64,000 nucleotides of DNA, taken from contig CBDCSZ010000063.1 of the NCBI GenBank assembly GCA_965221935.1, forward strand, positions 124,001-188,000, written 5' to 3'. Source of the stretch: JAPOXR01 sp965221935 (GTDB taxonomy: Bacteria > Pseudomonadota > Alphaproteobacteria > Rhodobacterales > Rhodobacteraceae). Made by a program: the position numbers and the translations under genes. Every line of letters starts with the position of its first letter. Positions within the stretch are counted from its first letter, which is position 1. Shown here in pieces: positions 26,719-36,530 of the stretch. The notes beneath the pieces were generated by a model. It was not told the DNA's origin. It saw nothing but the letters and a program-made list of their open reading frames with translations, and did no database searches.

Positions 26719-27044
26719 GGGAAACGTGGGAGCGCCTTGTCGAGGAGGTGTTGCTTTTCAGGGTTGTGGAGCAATACGGGTCCGACGTGAAGACGCAGAG
26801 GTCGAAAGGCGTCGTGGTGGACGATGAGGATAATAAGACAATCTTCTGGGCCATGAAACGTGCCTCGGAACGCTCCGGGCATGACATGCCAGCGGCAAAG
26901 AACATACCTCTCCCTAAGATTGAGGATTTGAAGAAAGAGGTCACAGCACTGGACGACTATCGCGCCGGGTTCCGTAAGCGATCGAAGACTGCTGAAGAAA
27001 CTCGAAATAAGCTTGAACAGCCGCCAAAAGCGTCAACGGCCTAG
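26719..27044 (+). pseudogene. AAA-ATPase gene fragment, C-terminal piece after the IS5 insertion
   Basis: The frame runs from RETWERLVEEVLLFRVVEQYG through KTQRSKGVVVDDEDNKTIFW and GHDMPAAKNIPLPKIEDL to a TAG at 27042-27044. It continues 25560-25753 in frame once the IS5 element and one TAA copy are removed. It converges on yhaN. It is probably non-functional because the 5' part of the gene is missing. Confidence 0.5.
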
Positions 27045-27084
27045 AAGCTTTTGACGCTGCGAGCAACGGTGCCGCAGTCCTGTT

Positions 27085-30000
27085 TTAGGAAGCTGGGGCC
27101 TCCTGATCAGTCAAGATTATCATATTGACAGAAGCCCCAAGCGATTTCCGCGCTATATCTACAAGATGCTGATGGTGGGTGAAAAATAGCACCTGTGTCG
27201 TTTGACTCAACTCGCCAAGCAACCTAAATCCTGCCGCCGCCCGTTCATCATCGAAGTTGATGAACAGGTCGTCGGCAACGAACGGGAGCGCTTCCGCTCG
27301 CTCCAGATAGTCCTCGATCGAAGCAACCCGTAACGCCAAGTAGAGTTGATCGGCCGTGCCCGTGCTCATGCCGGATACAGGTACAATGCTGCCGCCGGGC
27401 CGCACTCCCGTCAAATGTGCTCTGTCCTGATCGTCAAACGCGACCTGAAGGCTGGAGAAGGAATCTCGGGTGATGATCTTGAACAGCGCGCCCGCACGCT
27501 TTAGCAACGGCGCTTGCTTCTCCCGCCGGTAGCGATCGATCGCCCACTGAAGAAGCATGGCTGAAGTCTTCACGCGAGCATACCGCTCGGCGGATGCCTG
27601 CATTTCAGCGAGCGCTTCCTGCTTGCTCGCCGCTGCCCGCGCTGCCGCGTCGTCACCGCCAACCGCCTGAAACGCCTCCCGCGTCCGAGATCGTTCTTCT
27701 GCGGCATCGGTTTGCTGCTTCTGCAAGTCCTCCAACTCCGCCTGAATCAACGCTTCGCGCGCGGCGACTTCGTCGATGACGACGCCCTCGCATTCTTCCA
27801 CAAGCCCCTCAATCGACTTCCCATCACCGTCCTGTTTGAGCTTCTCGATGATTTGCTGTCGTTCGTGTTCAACAGATCGCTGTTGATCCGACCGCCGAAT
27901 GGCTTCCTTCAATGCTTCTTTTGTCTCGACCGCAGCCGCCGTCTTCAGGTGCGAGATTGAAGCAGCCAGATCTCGGCGTTCGTTTTCAAGTTCGGCGATC
28001 TGTGTTGTTAGCCCTTCCACCTCTTCGTTTTTCTTTTCCCGAAGTCCCTGAACACGTTCGGCTTCAGCAAGGCGTTTTTCCAGTTCCAGAACGGCATTTT
28101 CAGCCGGCTGGTCTAACAGGTCCTCAGCTAGGTCCTTAACCAAGTCACCAACAACCTGTTCGAAGTCGCTGACGTCACGGTTGATCTTGTCTATGCGGTC
28201 ATGCCGCAATGACCTGATACGGCCCGCCGTCTCGCGCATCTGGTCGATAACGTCGATCTGCACCCCCACCGCTTCCGGTGCTATACTTTTGGCCAGCCCA
28301 AGCTCACCAAGCGCGACCGTCCATTTCTTCTGCCATTCGTCCTGGGCTCCTTTGGCCTTTCGAAGATCGCGTTCCCTTCGCGCGACCTCCTTGGTGGCGT
28401 TCTTTACATCTTCTTCAAGCTGAGCCTTCTTGCTCGCCTCGGCCTCTCCAAGACGCTGCTCTTCCGCAGCGCGTTCAACAATCACGTTCAGGCTGTCATT
28501 TTCCAGCGCAGCTACATCAACCGCAAGCGCCGCCAACTCACCGAACAACTGTTCCCTTACTTGGTGTTCCTCGTTGCGTAGCGCTTCCAGAGCGCCCTCA
28601 GCTCCTTCTCGCTCTTGAACGGCCTCCAGCACTTCCTCTCTGGCTTCGAGCCACTCGAGCATGGACTCAGCGGCCAACGGATCAACAAGCGCTGAGGCCC
28701 ACGCCGTTGTCCATTCCGCCCGCAGTTGCTCGCCTTCCTCGACAAGCTTGGTCTCGTTATCCTTCTTCTGTTCGAGAAACGTCTCCTGCTCCCCGATCTT
28801 CCGTTTGATTTCCGCGATTCGGCCGGCTGCCTCAGCGTGATCAAAACGCCGGTCAGAAAGGTCATCCGCCCTGGCCATGGCAGGCTCGAACGCCCCTGCC
28901 ACATTCTCCAGTTCCTCTTCAAAGCCGCTAGCCTGATCCTCCGGGATCGACTCACCTCGCACGTGCGTGAGTTTCACCAGGTTCCAAAGTGCATCCCGAT
29001 GCCTGCGCGCATCGTTCAACTCTTCGCCAGTGACGATCTTCTCGTCTCGCACGCTGCGATCAAGTGCGGCAACCGCACCGTCCAATTCCTGCTGAACTGA
29101 CGAGGCCTCTTGCCGCGTTTCCCGCAAGCGCCTCTTCCAGTCCTGCTCCCGTTCCCGGTGTTCCTGAACCATCGCCTGCGCGGGCACAGTCATGTTCGTT
29201 AGCGTCTCTTCATCAATGCCGCCAGGGTTGAGTGCTTTAAGTCTGCGCCCCACTAATCCCTGCGTATCCTTGAGAGCTTTCTCAGCGGTTCGAACTCGGC
29301 CCGTAAGATCGCCCTGCTCGCGCAAGGTCCTGATGACAATGGCCAGCCTGGACACATCGGCGGGTTCGCCCATTTCGTCCAGCCGCTCCTTTAGTCCGTC
29401 GCGGGTTTCCTGAGACTCTTGCAGTACACGGGTACGGCTCGTGACATCAGACTCCAGTTCGCCCCTTTGATTGAGCATGGAACGCACCACACGAACTTTG
29501 GTGCGAGGCGGGATGTGCTCAATCAACACTGCTGATTCGGTCTCCGCCCACTCAAGCTCGAAGGCATTTGCTCGCAACTCTTCTTCAGCGGCATTAAGTT
29601 CCGCTTCGCGCTTGGGTAAGTCAGCCTTCTCGCCACGAATCTCAATCCGCCTCTCGTGGAGTTGGCCAACATCTTTGGCCCTCTGAACAAGCGTCTTGTC
29701 GAACGTTAGCCCTTCCAGATTTTTCTCAGCGCGTTCCAGCTGTTCCTGAAGCGTTGCAATGCGTGTTGCCGCCCCCGTATCCCTGCGTTCAGCTTCTTCT
29801 ACAACCTTCGCCGCATCTTCCGGCAACGCAATAACGTCCCCAAGCTCTGCAAGCTGGCCGTCAAGCTCTTGCTTCCTGCGCACATCCCGGAACACTCGGC
29901 GAATGCGGCTGAGGCGGTTGCGCTCGGCGCTGGTCTCTTTGATTCTCTCGTCAACCTCAGCGTAGGATTCTTCAGCCCTTTCGTATTCGCGCTTCAGTTC

Positions 30001-30627
30001 TCGCCATTTGCTTGCGGTAAAGGTTTGCTCCCGCAATGTCCTTTGAGCCTCCGTGAGCTTGTCGTAGGCGATGTAGAACTTGCGATGCTTAGCCCGCCGT
30101 GCACTCCACAGCTCCTCGGCCTCAGCAGAAAGCTCACCGAGGCGCTCACGTAACCCCGTTATGCCGGCTCCTGCAGAAAACAGCATCTGACCAACATCGT
30201 CCTTGGCCTGGAGAATTTCCTGTCCGCCAGCCTGAAGACGGACGTGATCAAGGCTGAACATGCGCTCGAAGAACGATCGATCCGCACCGGCAAGGTACCG
30301 TCTCAATACGCCCTCACCACCTGCAATGGGTGAACCGTCCGTACCCAGCAACGTGTCCTTGTTCCCTTTGCGCCGAAGCACTTCCAGCGATGAACTGCCG
30401 TTTTGGAGACCAGCGCCGACCCGCATGCTGCTGTAGTCATGCAGGAAGTTGTAGGGCGAGTGCATTGGTATGCCGAACAGCAGATCCTCGATCGCGGCCA
30501 GCGCCGTGGACTTGCCGGCTTCATTCGGCCCAAAAACAGCGTGAAAGTCAGATTTCCCGGCAGGCAGCTCAAAAGACCTATCCGTGAAGTGACCATATCG
30601 TATCAGGTCAAGTCGTCGCAGCCGCAT
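27085..30627 (-). CDS. yhaN: YhaN-like SMC/SbcC-type AAA ATPase
   Basis: This 1180-residue protein begins MRLRRLDLIRYGHFTDRSF with Walker A GPNEAGKST at residues 33-41. A very long charged coiled-coil region (about residues 160-1000) follows. The C-terminal ATPase half has the signature-like SGMSTGTADQLYLALRVASI, Walker B LPFVADDLFINFDDERAAAG and the His-loop VLFFTHHQHLVDIA. This is the split ABC-ATPase layout of SbcC/Rad50, closest in architecture to Bacillus YhaN. It is 2 bp from the phosphoesterase gene, so the two likely form an SbcCD-like DNA-end nuclease complex. Confidence 0.88.
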   Translation of the reverse strand: MRLRRLDLIRYGHFTDRSFELPAGKSDFHAVFGPNEAGKSTALAAIEDLLFGIPMHSPYNFLHDYSSMRVGAGLQNGSSSLEVLRRKGNKDTLLGTDGSPIAGGEGVLRRYLAGADRSFFERMFSLDHVRLQAGGQEILQAKDDVGQMLFSAGAGITGLRERLGELSAEAEELWSARRAKHRKFYIAYDKLTEAQRTLREQTFTASKWRELKREYERAEESYAEVDERIKETSAERNRLSRIRRVFRDVRRKQELDGQLAELGDVIALPEDAAKVVEEAERRDTGAATRIATLQEQLERAEKNLEGLTFDKTLVQRAKDVGQLHERRIEIRGEKADLPKREAELNAAEEELRANAFELEWAETESAVLIEHIPPRTKVRVVRSMLNQRGELESDVTSRTRVLQESQETRDGLKERLDEMGEPADVSRLAIVIRTLREQGDLTGRVRTAEKALKDTQGLVGRRLKALNPGGIDEETLTNMTVPAQAMVQEHREREQDWKRRLRETRQEASSVQQELDGAVAALDRSVRDEKIVTGEELNDARRHRDALWNLVKLTHVRGESIPEDQASGFEEELENVAGAFEPAMARADDLSDRRFDHAEAAGRIAEIKRKIGEQETFLEQKKDNETKLVEEGEQLRAEWTTAWASALVDPLAAESMLEWLEAREEVLEAVQEREGAEGALEALRNEEHQVREQLFGELAALAVDVAALENDSLNVIVERAAEEQRLGEAEASKKAQLEEDVKNATKEVARRERDLRKAKGAQDEWQKKWTVALGELGLAKSIAPEAVGVQIDVIDQMRETAGRIRSLRHDRIDKINRDVSDFEQVVGDLVKDLAEDLLDQPAENAVLELEKRLAEAERVQGLREKKNEEVEGLTTQIAELENERRDLAASISHLKTAAAVETKEALKEAIRRSDQQRSVEHERQQIIEKLKQDGDGKSIEGLVEECEGVVIDEVAAREALIQAELEDLQKQQTDAAEERSRTREAFQAVGGDDAAARAAASKQEALAEMQASAERYARVKTSAMLLQWAIDRYRREKQAPLLKRAGALFKIITRDSFSSLQVAFDDQDRAHLTGVRPGGSIVPVSGMSTGTADQLYLALRVASIEDYLERAEALPFVADDLFINFDDERAAAGFRLLGELSQTTQVLFFTHHQHLVDIARKSLGASVNMIILTDQEAPAS

Positions 30628-30629
30628 GC

Positions 30630-31907
30630 TTAACCCTCCTGAGCGATCAAGCGCGCAGACAAATAAGGTGCGACGTTGTTGATGAGCGCAACGTAGTCAC
30701 CTTCAACTGCTGCTCCCAGGACCTGATCCTCAACATCCGTCCGCACCTCGTGGGGCAGTCGCCGGACAAGCTCCCCGATATCGTCTGCTATCTGTGCAAG
30801 AAGCTCGTCATCGCTTCCAGCATCCTGCAACATCCGCCGTAACTCCCCTATGGCATCCTCTCGCTGCGCCAGGGTCTGCGGATCAACGACCGTCTCGGTG
30901 GCAATGACAATTTTCTCAACCCAGGCCACTTCATCGCCGAGACCAAGCGCGCTGGCGCGGGCCTCGGCCAGCACTTGATCCTCAGAGGCGACGAGTTGTT
31001 CATGAACCTCGGTGCGGCCTTCGAACACGATGCGGCAGGCTAGCAATTGCCCGTCGGCCTCATTGGCAACGGCTGACTCCAGGGCACCCCGGACACGTTC
31101 GGTGACATCGCCGATGTTTTCGGCGTCATCTAGCGGCACCGACAGCACGACCCAGCGCACGACGTCGCATGGAACAGATTTGAGTTCGGCGATCTCGTTG
31201 TCTTCCACAGTGACTAGATAAGCACCCTTGGCCCCGGTTTCCCGTACGTGGCGTCCCTGCAGGTTTCCCGGAAAGACCACGGGCGGCCTCTCTTGCAGCA
31301 CTGCCGCCTGATGAACATGACCCAGTGCCCAGTAGTCGTACCCCTTGTTTACAAGGTCATCGAGTGAACAAGGCGCGTAGTTGGCGTGACCGCCCATGCC
31401 GCCAAGGCCGGTGTGTAGCACGCCGATATTGAACGCGCCGGACACTGGCGCCGGGTAGTCGAGAGCGAGATTGTCTGTCACGTCGCGCTGTTGGAAACTC
31501 TGGCCATGAAGCGCAACGTTTAATTCTCCAAGGTAAAATGTCTCAGGCTTGCGTGTACCAAAAACATGCACGTTGCCAGGCAGTTCAAGCCGCTTGGTTA
31601 TTTGGCTCTCCGCGTCGTGGTTTCCGTGTAGCAGATAGGCCGGAATGCCCGCTTTGCTGAGTCGCCCCATCTGCCCGACGAAGAATAGGCCTGTCTTGTA
31701 GTCGCGCCAGTCACCGTCGTAGAGGTCCCCGGCAATAACAAGAAAATTGATCTTCTCCTTGATCGCCAAACCGATAAGCTGGTCAAGGGCCTCTCTAGTG
31801 GCGGTGCGCACGCGCTCGGCCGCGTTACCTTCCTGCCCGGCCAGCCCCTTGAGAGGGCTGTCGAGGTGAATGTCGGCGGCATGCAGGAAGTGAAAGGAAG
31901 TCATCAC
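30630..31907 (-). CDS. yhaO: YhaO/SbcD-like metallophosphoesterase (DNA exonuclease)
   Basis: The 425-residue protein has all calcineurin-type phosphoesterase motifs: AADIHLDSP (Asp12, His14), VIAGDLYDGD (Asp61), LLHGNHDAE (Asn96, His97) and YWALGHVHQA near residue 195. The C-terminal half is variable and likely contacts the ATPase. It is the first gene of a two-gene operon with yhaN. A role in DNA repair, or in defence given its mobile-element surroundings, is inferred. Confidence 0.9.
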   Translation of the reverse strand: MMTSFHFLHAADIHLDSPLKGLAGQEGNAAERVRTATREALDQLIGLAIKEKINFLVIAGDLYDGDWRDYKTGLFFVGQMGRLSKAGIPAYLLHGNHDAESQITKRLELPGNVHVFGTRKPETFYLGELNVALHGQSFQQRDVTDNLALDYPAPVSGAFNIGVLHTGLGGMGGHANYAPCSLDDLVNKGYDYWALGHVHQAAVLQERPPVVFPGNLQGRHVRETGAKGAYLVTVEDNEIAELKSVPCDVVRWVVLSVPLDDAENIGDVTERVRGALESAVANEADGQLLACRIVFEGRTEVHEQLVASEDQVLAEARASALGLGDEVAWVEKIVIATETVVDPQTLAQREDAIGELRRMLQDAGSDDELLAQIADDIGELVRRLPHEVRTDVEDQVLGAAVEGDYVALINNVAPYLSARLIAQEG

Positions 31908-32001
31908 GAACTATGGCTGAACCTTGGTGACGGGGTGATGCAAAGGCGGCGTGTCCTGGCGATGGTCCCGGTCGCCGGTTTCCAGGAAGGACGGATACGC
32001 C

Positions 32002-32210
32002 ATGTACGAGGATACTGTTGTTTCGTTTTCTCATCCAGACCAGAATTATATCGTGAGTCCGCTGACCCAGGTGCCGCGGTCGGGGACGCGGTGGCTGCCG
32101 AAGCGATCGAGTCCGAGGTCGAAGCCTTCATTGCCGCGCATGCTGATCTTTCCGACGAGAATGGGTACCGCCGGGTGGTGCGCCACGGTTTCGGGCGTTC
32201 ACCGGATGCT
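32002..32210 (+). pseudogene. IS256-family transposase N-terminal relic, frameshifted
   Basis: MYEDTVVSFSHPDQNYIVSP opens at 32002 and, after a frameshift near 32070, continues as AAEAIESEVEAFIAAHADLS and DENGYRRVVRHGF. This is the characteristic beginning of IS256-type (transposase_mut) proteins. Nothing of the catalytic domain remains. Confidence 0.6.
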
Positions 32211-32355
32211 TACCCTTGATCGGACGGTTACGAAGAAACGCGCGGTGGGGCGGAATACCGGTTCGATGTCAGTCGTGCTCTGGAAGGTGCTCGAGTTGGA
32301 AACAAAATGGTACCTAAAGGTGCCTGTCGTAAATCCCGCCACTGCCATTGGAAGG

Positions 32356-32394
32356 AAAAATCTCCACTATCATGTTGATATAGTGGGGATTTTT
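32356..32394 (-). terminator. Intrinsic terminator after the tRNA (bidirectional shape)
   Basis: TCTCCACTAT (32361-32370) pairs with ATAGTGGGGA (32380-32389), with one G-T pair and a 9-base loop. A-run and T-run flank the stem on both sides. On the minus strand it lies directly after the tRNA. Confidence 0.8.
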
Positions 32395-32471
32395 TGGTTG
32401 CGGGGGCAGGATTCGAACCTGCGACCTTCAGGTTATGAGCCTGATGAGCTACCGGACTGCTCCACCCCGCG
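32395..32471 (-). tRNA. Initiator tRNA-fMet (CAT)
   Basis: The 77-nt gene on the minus strand begins CGCGGGGTGGAGCAG and ends CCCCGCAACCA, with the CCA encoded. The anticodon arm is CAGGCTCATAACCTG (CAT), the T arm GCAGGTTCGAATCCTGC. The unpaired C1-A72 at the acceptor end and the initiator-like body identify it as the initiator rather than elongator tRNA-Met. Confidence 0.95.
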
Positions 32472-33225
32472 CCAAAAATTTCACTGAAAGCCAAAATTGC
32501 CAGACAGCAGTGGCAACAGGTCTTGAAGGCCTGTCCCTGAATAAGAATAGCAACTTGAAAATCCTGTTGCAATCAAATGCCGACTGAACGGCTGGAAACG
32601 TGCGCACCAAAGCAATCTTCTTGCACGGGATCTGCTCTGCGATGTGCTCGGGAGTCGGCGCTGATGGAGCCTCTTGCGCTCGACTGACTTGAAGGGGCTT
32701 CGACGAAGTGTCACACAATGGGTGTTCCTCGGCCACGTGCGCAATGGATTGTGCTTCTCCCTGCTGGCGTCGGTTCCTACCAGATGCCAAAACGCCACCG
32801 GATCGTCCCGGCCGCATCGTCGAGGCGGAAATACGGTAAGGGGAAAAAGATGTCGATCAGGGATTTCACTCATCCGATCTCCTTGTTCTGTGCATGCGTG
32901 CACCATTGAGACGTTTCCATATCGGTCATGGCGGTTCGGATTCTCGCGATCTGCTGCGACTCGCCATGAATGTCGTGACTCTCCAGACCGAAGTGGTCTT
33001 GGCGAAATTCCTGCAGTGTTCTTGCGCTTCCCGCGCCGATCAACGCAATTCTCCGAAATAAGGGATTTCCGGCCGAGTCGCGAATTCCGCCAGAAGCCAC
33101 GATCGGCGAATTGTGCAAGCGACATTCCGGCAATTGCCATAGCAAGAGAATGCAATCTCTGCACAATTGCATGTTTGTGCGAGATCTTGGAAACGTCCTT
33201 CAACCCTCCTCATGGGCGCCAGGGA
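32472..33225. other. Gene-free stretch upstream of the initiator tRNA
   Basis: Open frames exist on both strands, but their translations are arginine- and serine-rich, without domains, and overlap each other. I see no supported gene. The tRNA promoter should be within the first 60 bp (32472-32530). Confidence 0.5.
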
Positions 33226-33945
33226 CTACTCGGAAAAAACCTTGCCCCTCATTAGGGCCACATAAAGGATCGACGCGACCAACACCGTGAATATGCAGGC
33301 GAAAACGACATCGCTCAGGAAATGAGCTCCGACCAGGATTCGAATTGCTCCAATTCCGGCACCGACGGCAAGTCCGGCGCCAATCCAGAAATTCCGCCGG
33401 TTGGGAAAGGCAAGCGCCAAGGCAAGAAGAGAGAACCCAAGAGAGGCGTCACCGGATACGAACGAACAATTGCGCTTGCATTGACTGCTAACCACAAGCG
33501 CTGGTGAATATTGCTTGTCCCCTCCAAATTCGACCGTGTGCAGCGGTCGCGCCCGACCCCAATTGTCCTTGAAACCCATATTGACGACGATTCCCGGTCC
33601 AATGATCAACACCGCCAGGAGATAGGCGGCAATGTGTCGATTCAGAACCCAGTCCGGTGCAGGAGCGACGCTTCGCCAGAGAACCGTTGCCAAGAGGAAT
33701 AATGCTGTCGCCACTGCAACTGCGCGGAGCACTGCAGGCAACCCGGATAGAGTCGAGACCGACGACAATGAGAATCCCCTGCCCTCGACATAAAACCACG
33801 CGCTCACATATGGATCGATGCCGGGAAAAAACAGAAACAGCGCTGCGGAAATGGCGCCAGCGGCTATGCACCAGTACGCCATCCTTTTTGCAACAGTCAG
33901 ATTCTTCACACGTGGACGCACTTCTAGCCTGGTCGGACGGCGCAT
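33226..33945 (-). CDS. PAP2-family phosphatase (membrane lipid phosphatase)
   Basis: This is an inner-membrane protein with about six transmembrane segments. The phosphatase motifs are KDNWGRARP (KX6RP), CSFVSGDAS (SGH-type motif with Asp at the His position) and RILVGAHFLSDVV (third motif, with catalytic His). Family members remove phosphate from undecaprenyl-PP, phosphatidylglycerol-P or lipid A. I start it at ATG 33945 (MRRPTRLEVRPRVKNL); an upstream start at 34101 would add 52 residues without membrane or domain character. Confidence 0.8.
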   Translation of the reverse strand: MRRPTRLEVRPRVKNLTVAKRMAYWCIAAGAISAALFLFFPGIDPYVSAWFYVEGRGFSLSSVSTLSGLPAVLRAVAVATALFLLATVLWRSVAPAPDWVLNRHIAAYLLAVLIIGPGIVVNMGFKDNWGRARPLHTVEFGGDKQYSPALVVSSQCKRNCSFVSGDASLGFSLLALALAFPNRRNFWIGAGLAVGAGIGAIRILVGAHFLSDVVFACIFTVLVASILYVALMRGKVFSE

Positions 33946-34434
33946 TGTCTTTCGACGGAGCACCGATCCGTTTCGCCAATCCGCTTCCGGTCCAATTCCG
34001 TCATATGAGAATTGAGAATTGAACCGCACTCCTGCTGGTTGCCCGGCATCGCATTCCGCGGAAACTCGGGTGCCTCCGTCAGAACGGATCGCATTGTACA
34101 TCCCTTGTACAGCGTCTTATAGCGTGCGCCGAAAAGGGGAATCCTGAAGGGGGGGATGATTTCTCGTCCCGGCCGACGTTCAGGCGTTCGCATAGCATCT
34201 TCGAGCATGACCGACTGATTTGCGGCAGTCTGTCGATGGTTGGAACTCGAGTTGATCACGTATCGAACTGAGGAGCAACTGCACCCAATTCTGATTTCGG
34301 ACTGCGCAAGACGCGCAGATTCAGCTTGTATGCGCAATTATCGTCAACCGGAACCGAGCAAGGACAACAAGACTTCGTCGAGACCGGGACACAGGTAGCA
34401 GGAAAACACGGTGGGCAACTGCATCGGAAAACCG
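33946..34434. other. Gene-free stretch
   Basis: There is no recognisable gene between the PAP2 start and the end of the aldolase gene. A 52-codon in-frame extension of the PAP2 frame reaches 34101. The PAP2 promoter presumably lies here. Confidence 0.45.
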
Positions 34435-35499
34435 TCATTGTCGAATCGAGGTAGCAAGCGACGCTTCAATGATCGCGAGCGCCCTGTCGACGTCCTCCCG
34501 GCTTACACCCTTCCAAGTGACCGCCCTGACGCTTTTTTCGCCAGACGGTATCATAAGCATGTCCGCCTCGAAGCACCGGTCCGCAAATTCGCCCGCAGTG
34601 ATGCCCGATACCTGGAAACAGACGATATTGGTTTGAACCGTATCGATATCCACGGTGACTTTCGGCATCTGCGCCAGTCCCTCGGCGAGCCGGATTGCGT
34701 TGGCGTGATCCTGGTGGAGTCTCTCGCGCTGGTGCATCAACGCGTGAAGCGCGCCAGCCGCCACAATTCCAGCCTGGCGCATTCCTCCACCAAGATTCTG
34801 ACGAAAGCGACGTGCTTCACTCATGAGTGTTTCGGACCCCGCCAGCGCAGAACCCACGGGAGCCCCCAAGCCTTTCGAGAAGCAAACGCTGACGGTATCG
34901 AAATGCCGCGCGTATTCCGCCTCCGGCACGCCGCTCGCAACGGAGGCGTTCCAGAGCCGCGCGCCGTCCAGATGAATCGCCAGTCCCAACCGGCGCGCCT
35001 CGGCCGTGGTGGCATCAATCTCTTCGATGGGCCACACGGTTCCCCCCGCGAGATTGTGCGTGTTTTCAAGGCAAAGGAGCGTGACGGGCGACAGGACCGT
35101 GCTCACCATCAAGGGATGCGGGGACGGAATCGCCTCACGAACCTGTTTCGCGCTCAGAATTCCCTTTTCTCCCGGAAGCTGGCGCATGGTCACGCCGGAA
35201 ATCGCCGCAGGAGAGCCACCTTCGAGCAAGAACATGTGAGCGGTAGCTTCAACGAGCGCTTGATCCCCCTTTTGGGTATGAATTCGAAGGCCAATCTGGT
35301 TGCTCATCGTGCCTGAGGGCATGAATACGGCGGCCTTCTTCCCCAAAATTTCTGCCGTTCTCTCCTCTAATTCTCGAACCGATGGATCCTCACCATAGAC
35401 ATCATCCCCGACTTGGGCGGCAGCCATCGCCGCGCGCATGGCGGCATCGGGCAGCGTGAACGTGTCGCTGCGCAGGTCAATCCGGCGGTTTGAAGACAT
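34435..35499 (-). CDS. ltaE: Low-specificity L-threonine aldolase
   Basis: The 354-residue PLP enzyme of fold type I has an N-terminus DLRSDTFTLPDAAMRAAM, a phosphate-binding region VFMPSGTMSNQIGLRIHTQK, HLDGARLWNASVASG with the Asp that contacts the PLP pyridine ring, and the PLP Lys in VCFSKGLGAPVGSALAG. It splits L-threonine or allo-threonine into glycine and acetaldehyde in the cytoplasm. It is a single gene with no clear operon partner. Confidence 0.92.
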   Translation of the reverse strand: MSSNRRIDLRSDTFTLPDAAMRAAMAAAQVGDDVYGEDPSVRELEERTAEILGKKAAVFMPSGTMSNQIGLRIHTQKGDQALVEATAHMFLLEGGSPAAISGVTMRQLPGEKGILSAKQVREAIPSPHPLMVSTVLSPVTLLCLENTHNLAGGTVWPIEEIDATTAEARRLGLAIHLDGARLWNASVASGVPEAEYARHFDTVSVCFSKGLGAPVGSALAGSETLMSEARRFRQNLGGGMRQAGIVAAGALHALMHQRERLHQDHANAIRLAEGLAQMPKVTVDIDTVQTNIVCFQVSGITAGEFADRCFEADMLMIPSGEKSVRAVTWKGVSREDVDRALAIIEASLATSIRQ

Positions 35500-35603
35500 A
35501 TCTTAAGTTCTCCTGTTCTCAACACTCCCCCTCAGCTTACAGGCAAGACCGTCGATATGCGCCTCTCGTCAAATGCATGGAGCGCAACTTGCCCCGTCCT
35601 GGA

Positions 35604-36479
35604 TCATTGTTCGGGCGCTCCGAGAACTGCAAGGGCAACGGAAAGAGCGACAAACAATATCCACCAGCCGCGCTTTCTTCCGATCGCATCCCCAAGCCAA
35701 ATTTTCGCCAGCAAAGTCGAGAATACCGGGGCTGCGCCGAATCCCAAGGCAGCGCCGACCGGACTCGCTACAACGGACCCAAAGAGCAACGCCAGAAACG
35801 CAAGCGTTTCAAAGACTGCCTGCAACAGGACCAGAACCGCGATTTTCTGGTTCGGCCATGTCAAAGAGCCACGAACGCGCCGGATCACCGCCACTACCGG
35901 CAGGATCGCCACGCACGCTCCCATGCGCATGGCGATCAGGGAATCTGCGGGTCCGACTACGGTCGCGCTCTCCTGGATCAGAAACACCCGGAAAGCAGAA
36001 ACCACTGCCGCCGACAAGCCGAGCGCCGCGGTTATGCGCAAATGACCGGACGAGTAGTCATTCGGCGATGCACTCTCCGGGCGTGATGCCATCGCAATGC
36101 CCAGGAACACCCCAACGGCCGCGGCCAGTTGAACGGGTGTCCACGCGGCCCCTGCCACCGCATTCAGCGCGACCAGGAAAATGACTACCGTGCTGGCCGA
36201 AGCCGCGGCGGTCGAAACCGGTCCTCTCGCAAGTGCGGGGAACAGGAGGAACAGGACCACGATATGCAACACGCCGGAGAACAAGGATAGACCGAGTGCG
36301 AAGCGACGCTCCGGTTCGTCAAAACTGGGAATTCCGATGACCGCCAGCATGCCGACGAGAGAGAGCCAAACCGTGATCAGAATCAATACGCTTATCGAGA
36401 GCTGCCTGGCCGTGACGCGCGTCACGCTATCGGCACAACCGATGAAGCCGGCCGCCAGCAGACCCCAAAGCACGCCCAA
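35604..36479 (-). CDS. EamA/DMT-family transporter
   Basis: The 291-residue protein has ten predicted hydrophobic segments in two EamA-type halves (starting MGVLWGLLAAGFIGCADSVT; second half near ITAALGLSAAVVSAFRVFLI). DMT proteins export or import small metabolites across the inner membrane. The substrate cannot be told. It lies 51 bp from ppdK, in the same direction. Confidence 0.8.
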   Translation of the reverse strand: MGVLWGLLAAGFIGCADSVTRVTARQLSISVLILITVWLSLVGMLAVIGIPSFDEPERRFALGLSLFSGVLHIVVLFLLFPALARGPVSTAAASASTVVIFLVALNAVAGAAWTPVQLAAAVGVFLGIAMASRPESASPNDYSSGHLRITAALGLSAAVVSAFRVFLIQESATVVGPADSLIAMRMGACVAILPVVAVIRRVRGSLTWPNQKIAVLVLLQAVFETLAFLALLFGSVVASPVGAALGFGAAPVFSTLLAKIWLGDAIGRKRGWWILFVALSVALAVLGAPEQ

Positions 36480-36530
36480 CTGCGTTATCCGCCCGAGATA
36501 CGCATTGACAAATCAGGCCGGGATGCGCGG

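Noticed and set aside
32481..33203. A 240-codon minus-strand frame upstream of the tRNA
   Set aside because: Ser/Arg-rich, no domain, and overlapped by an equally long frame on the other strand.
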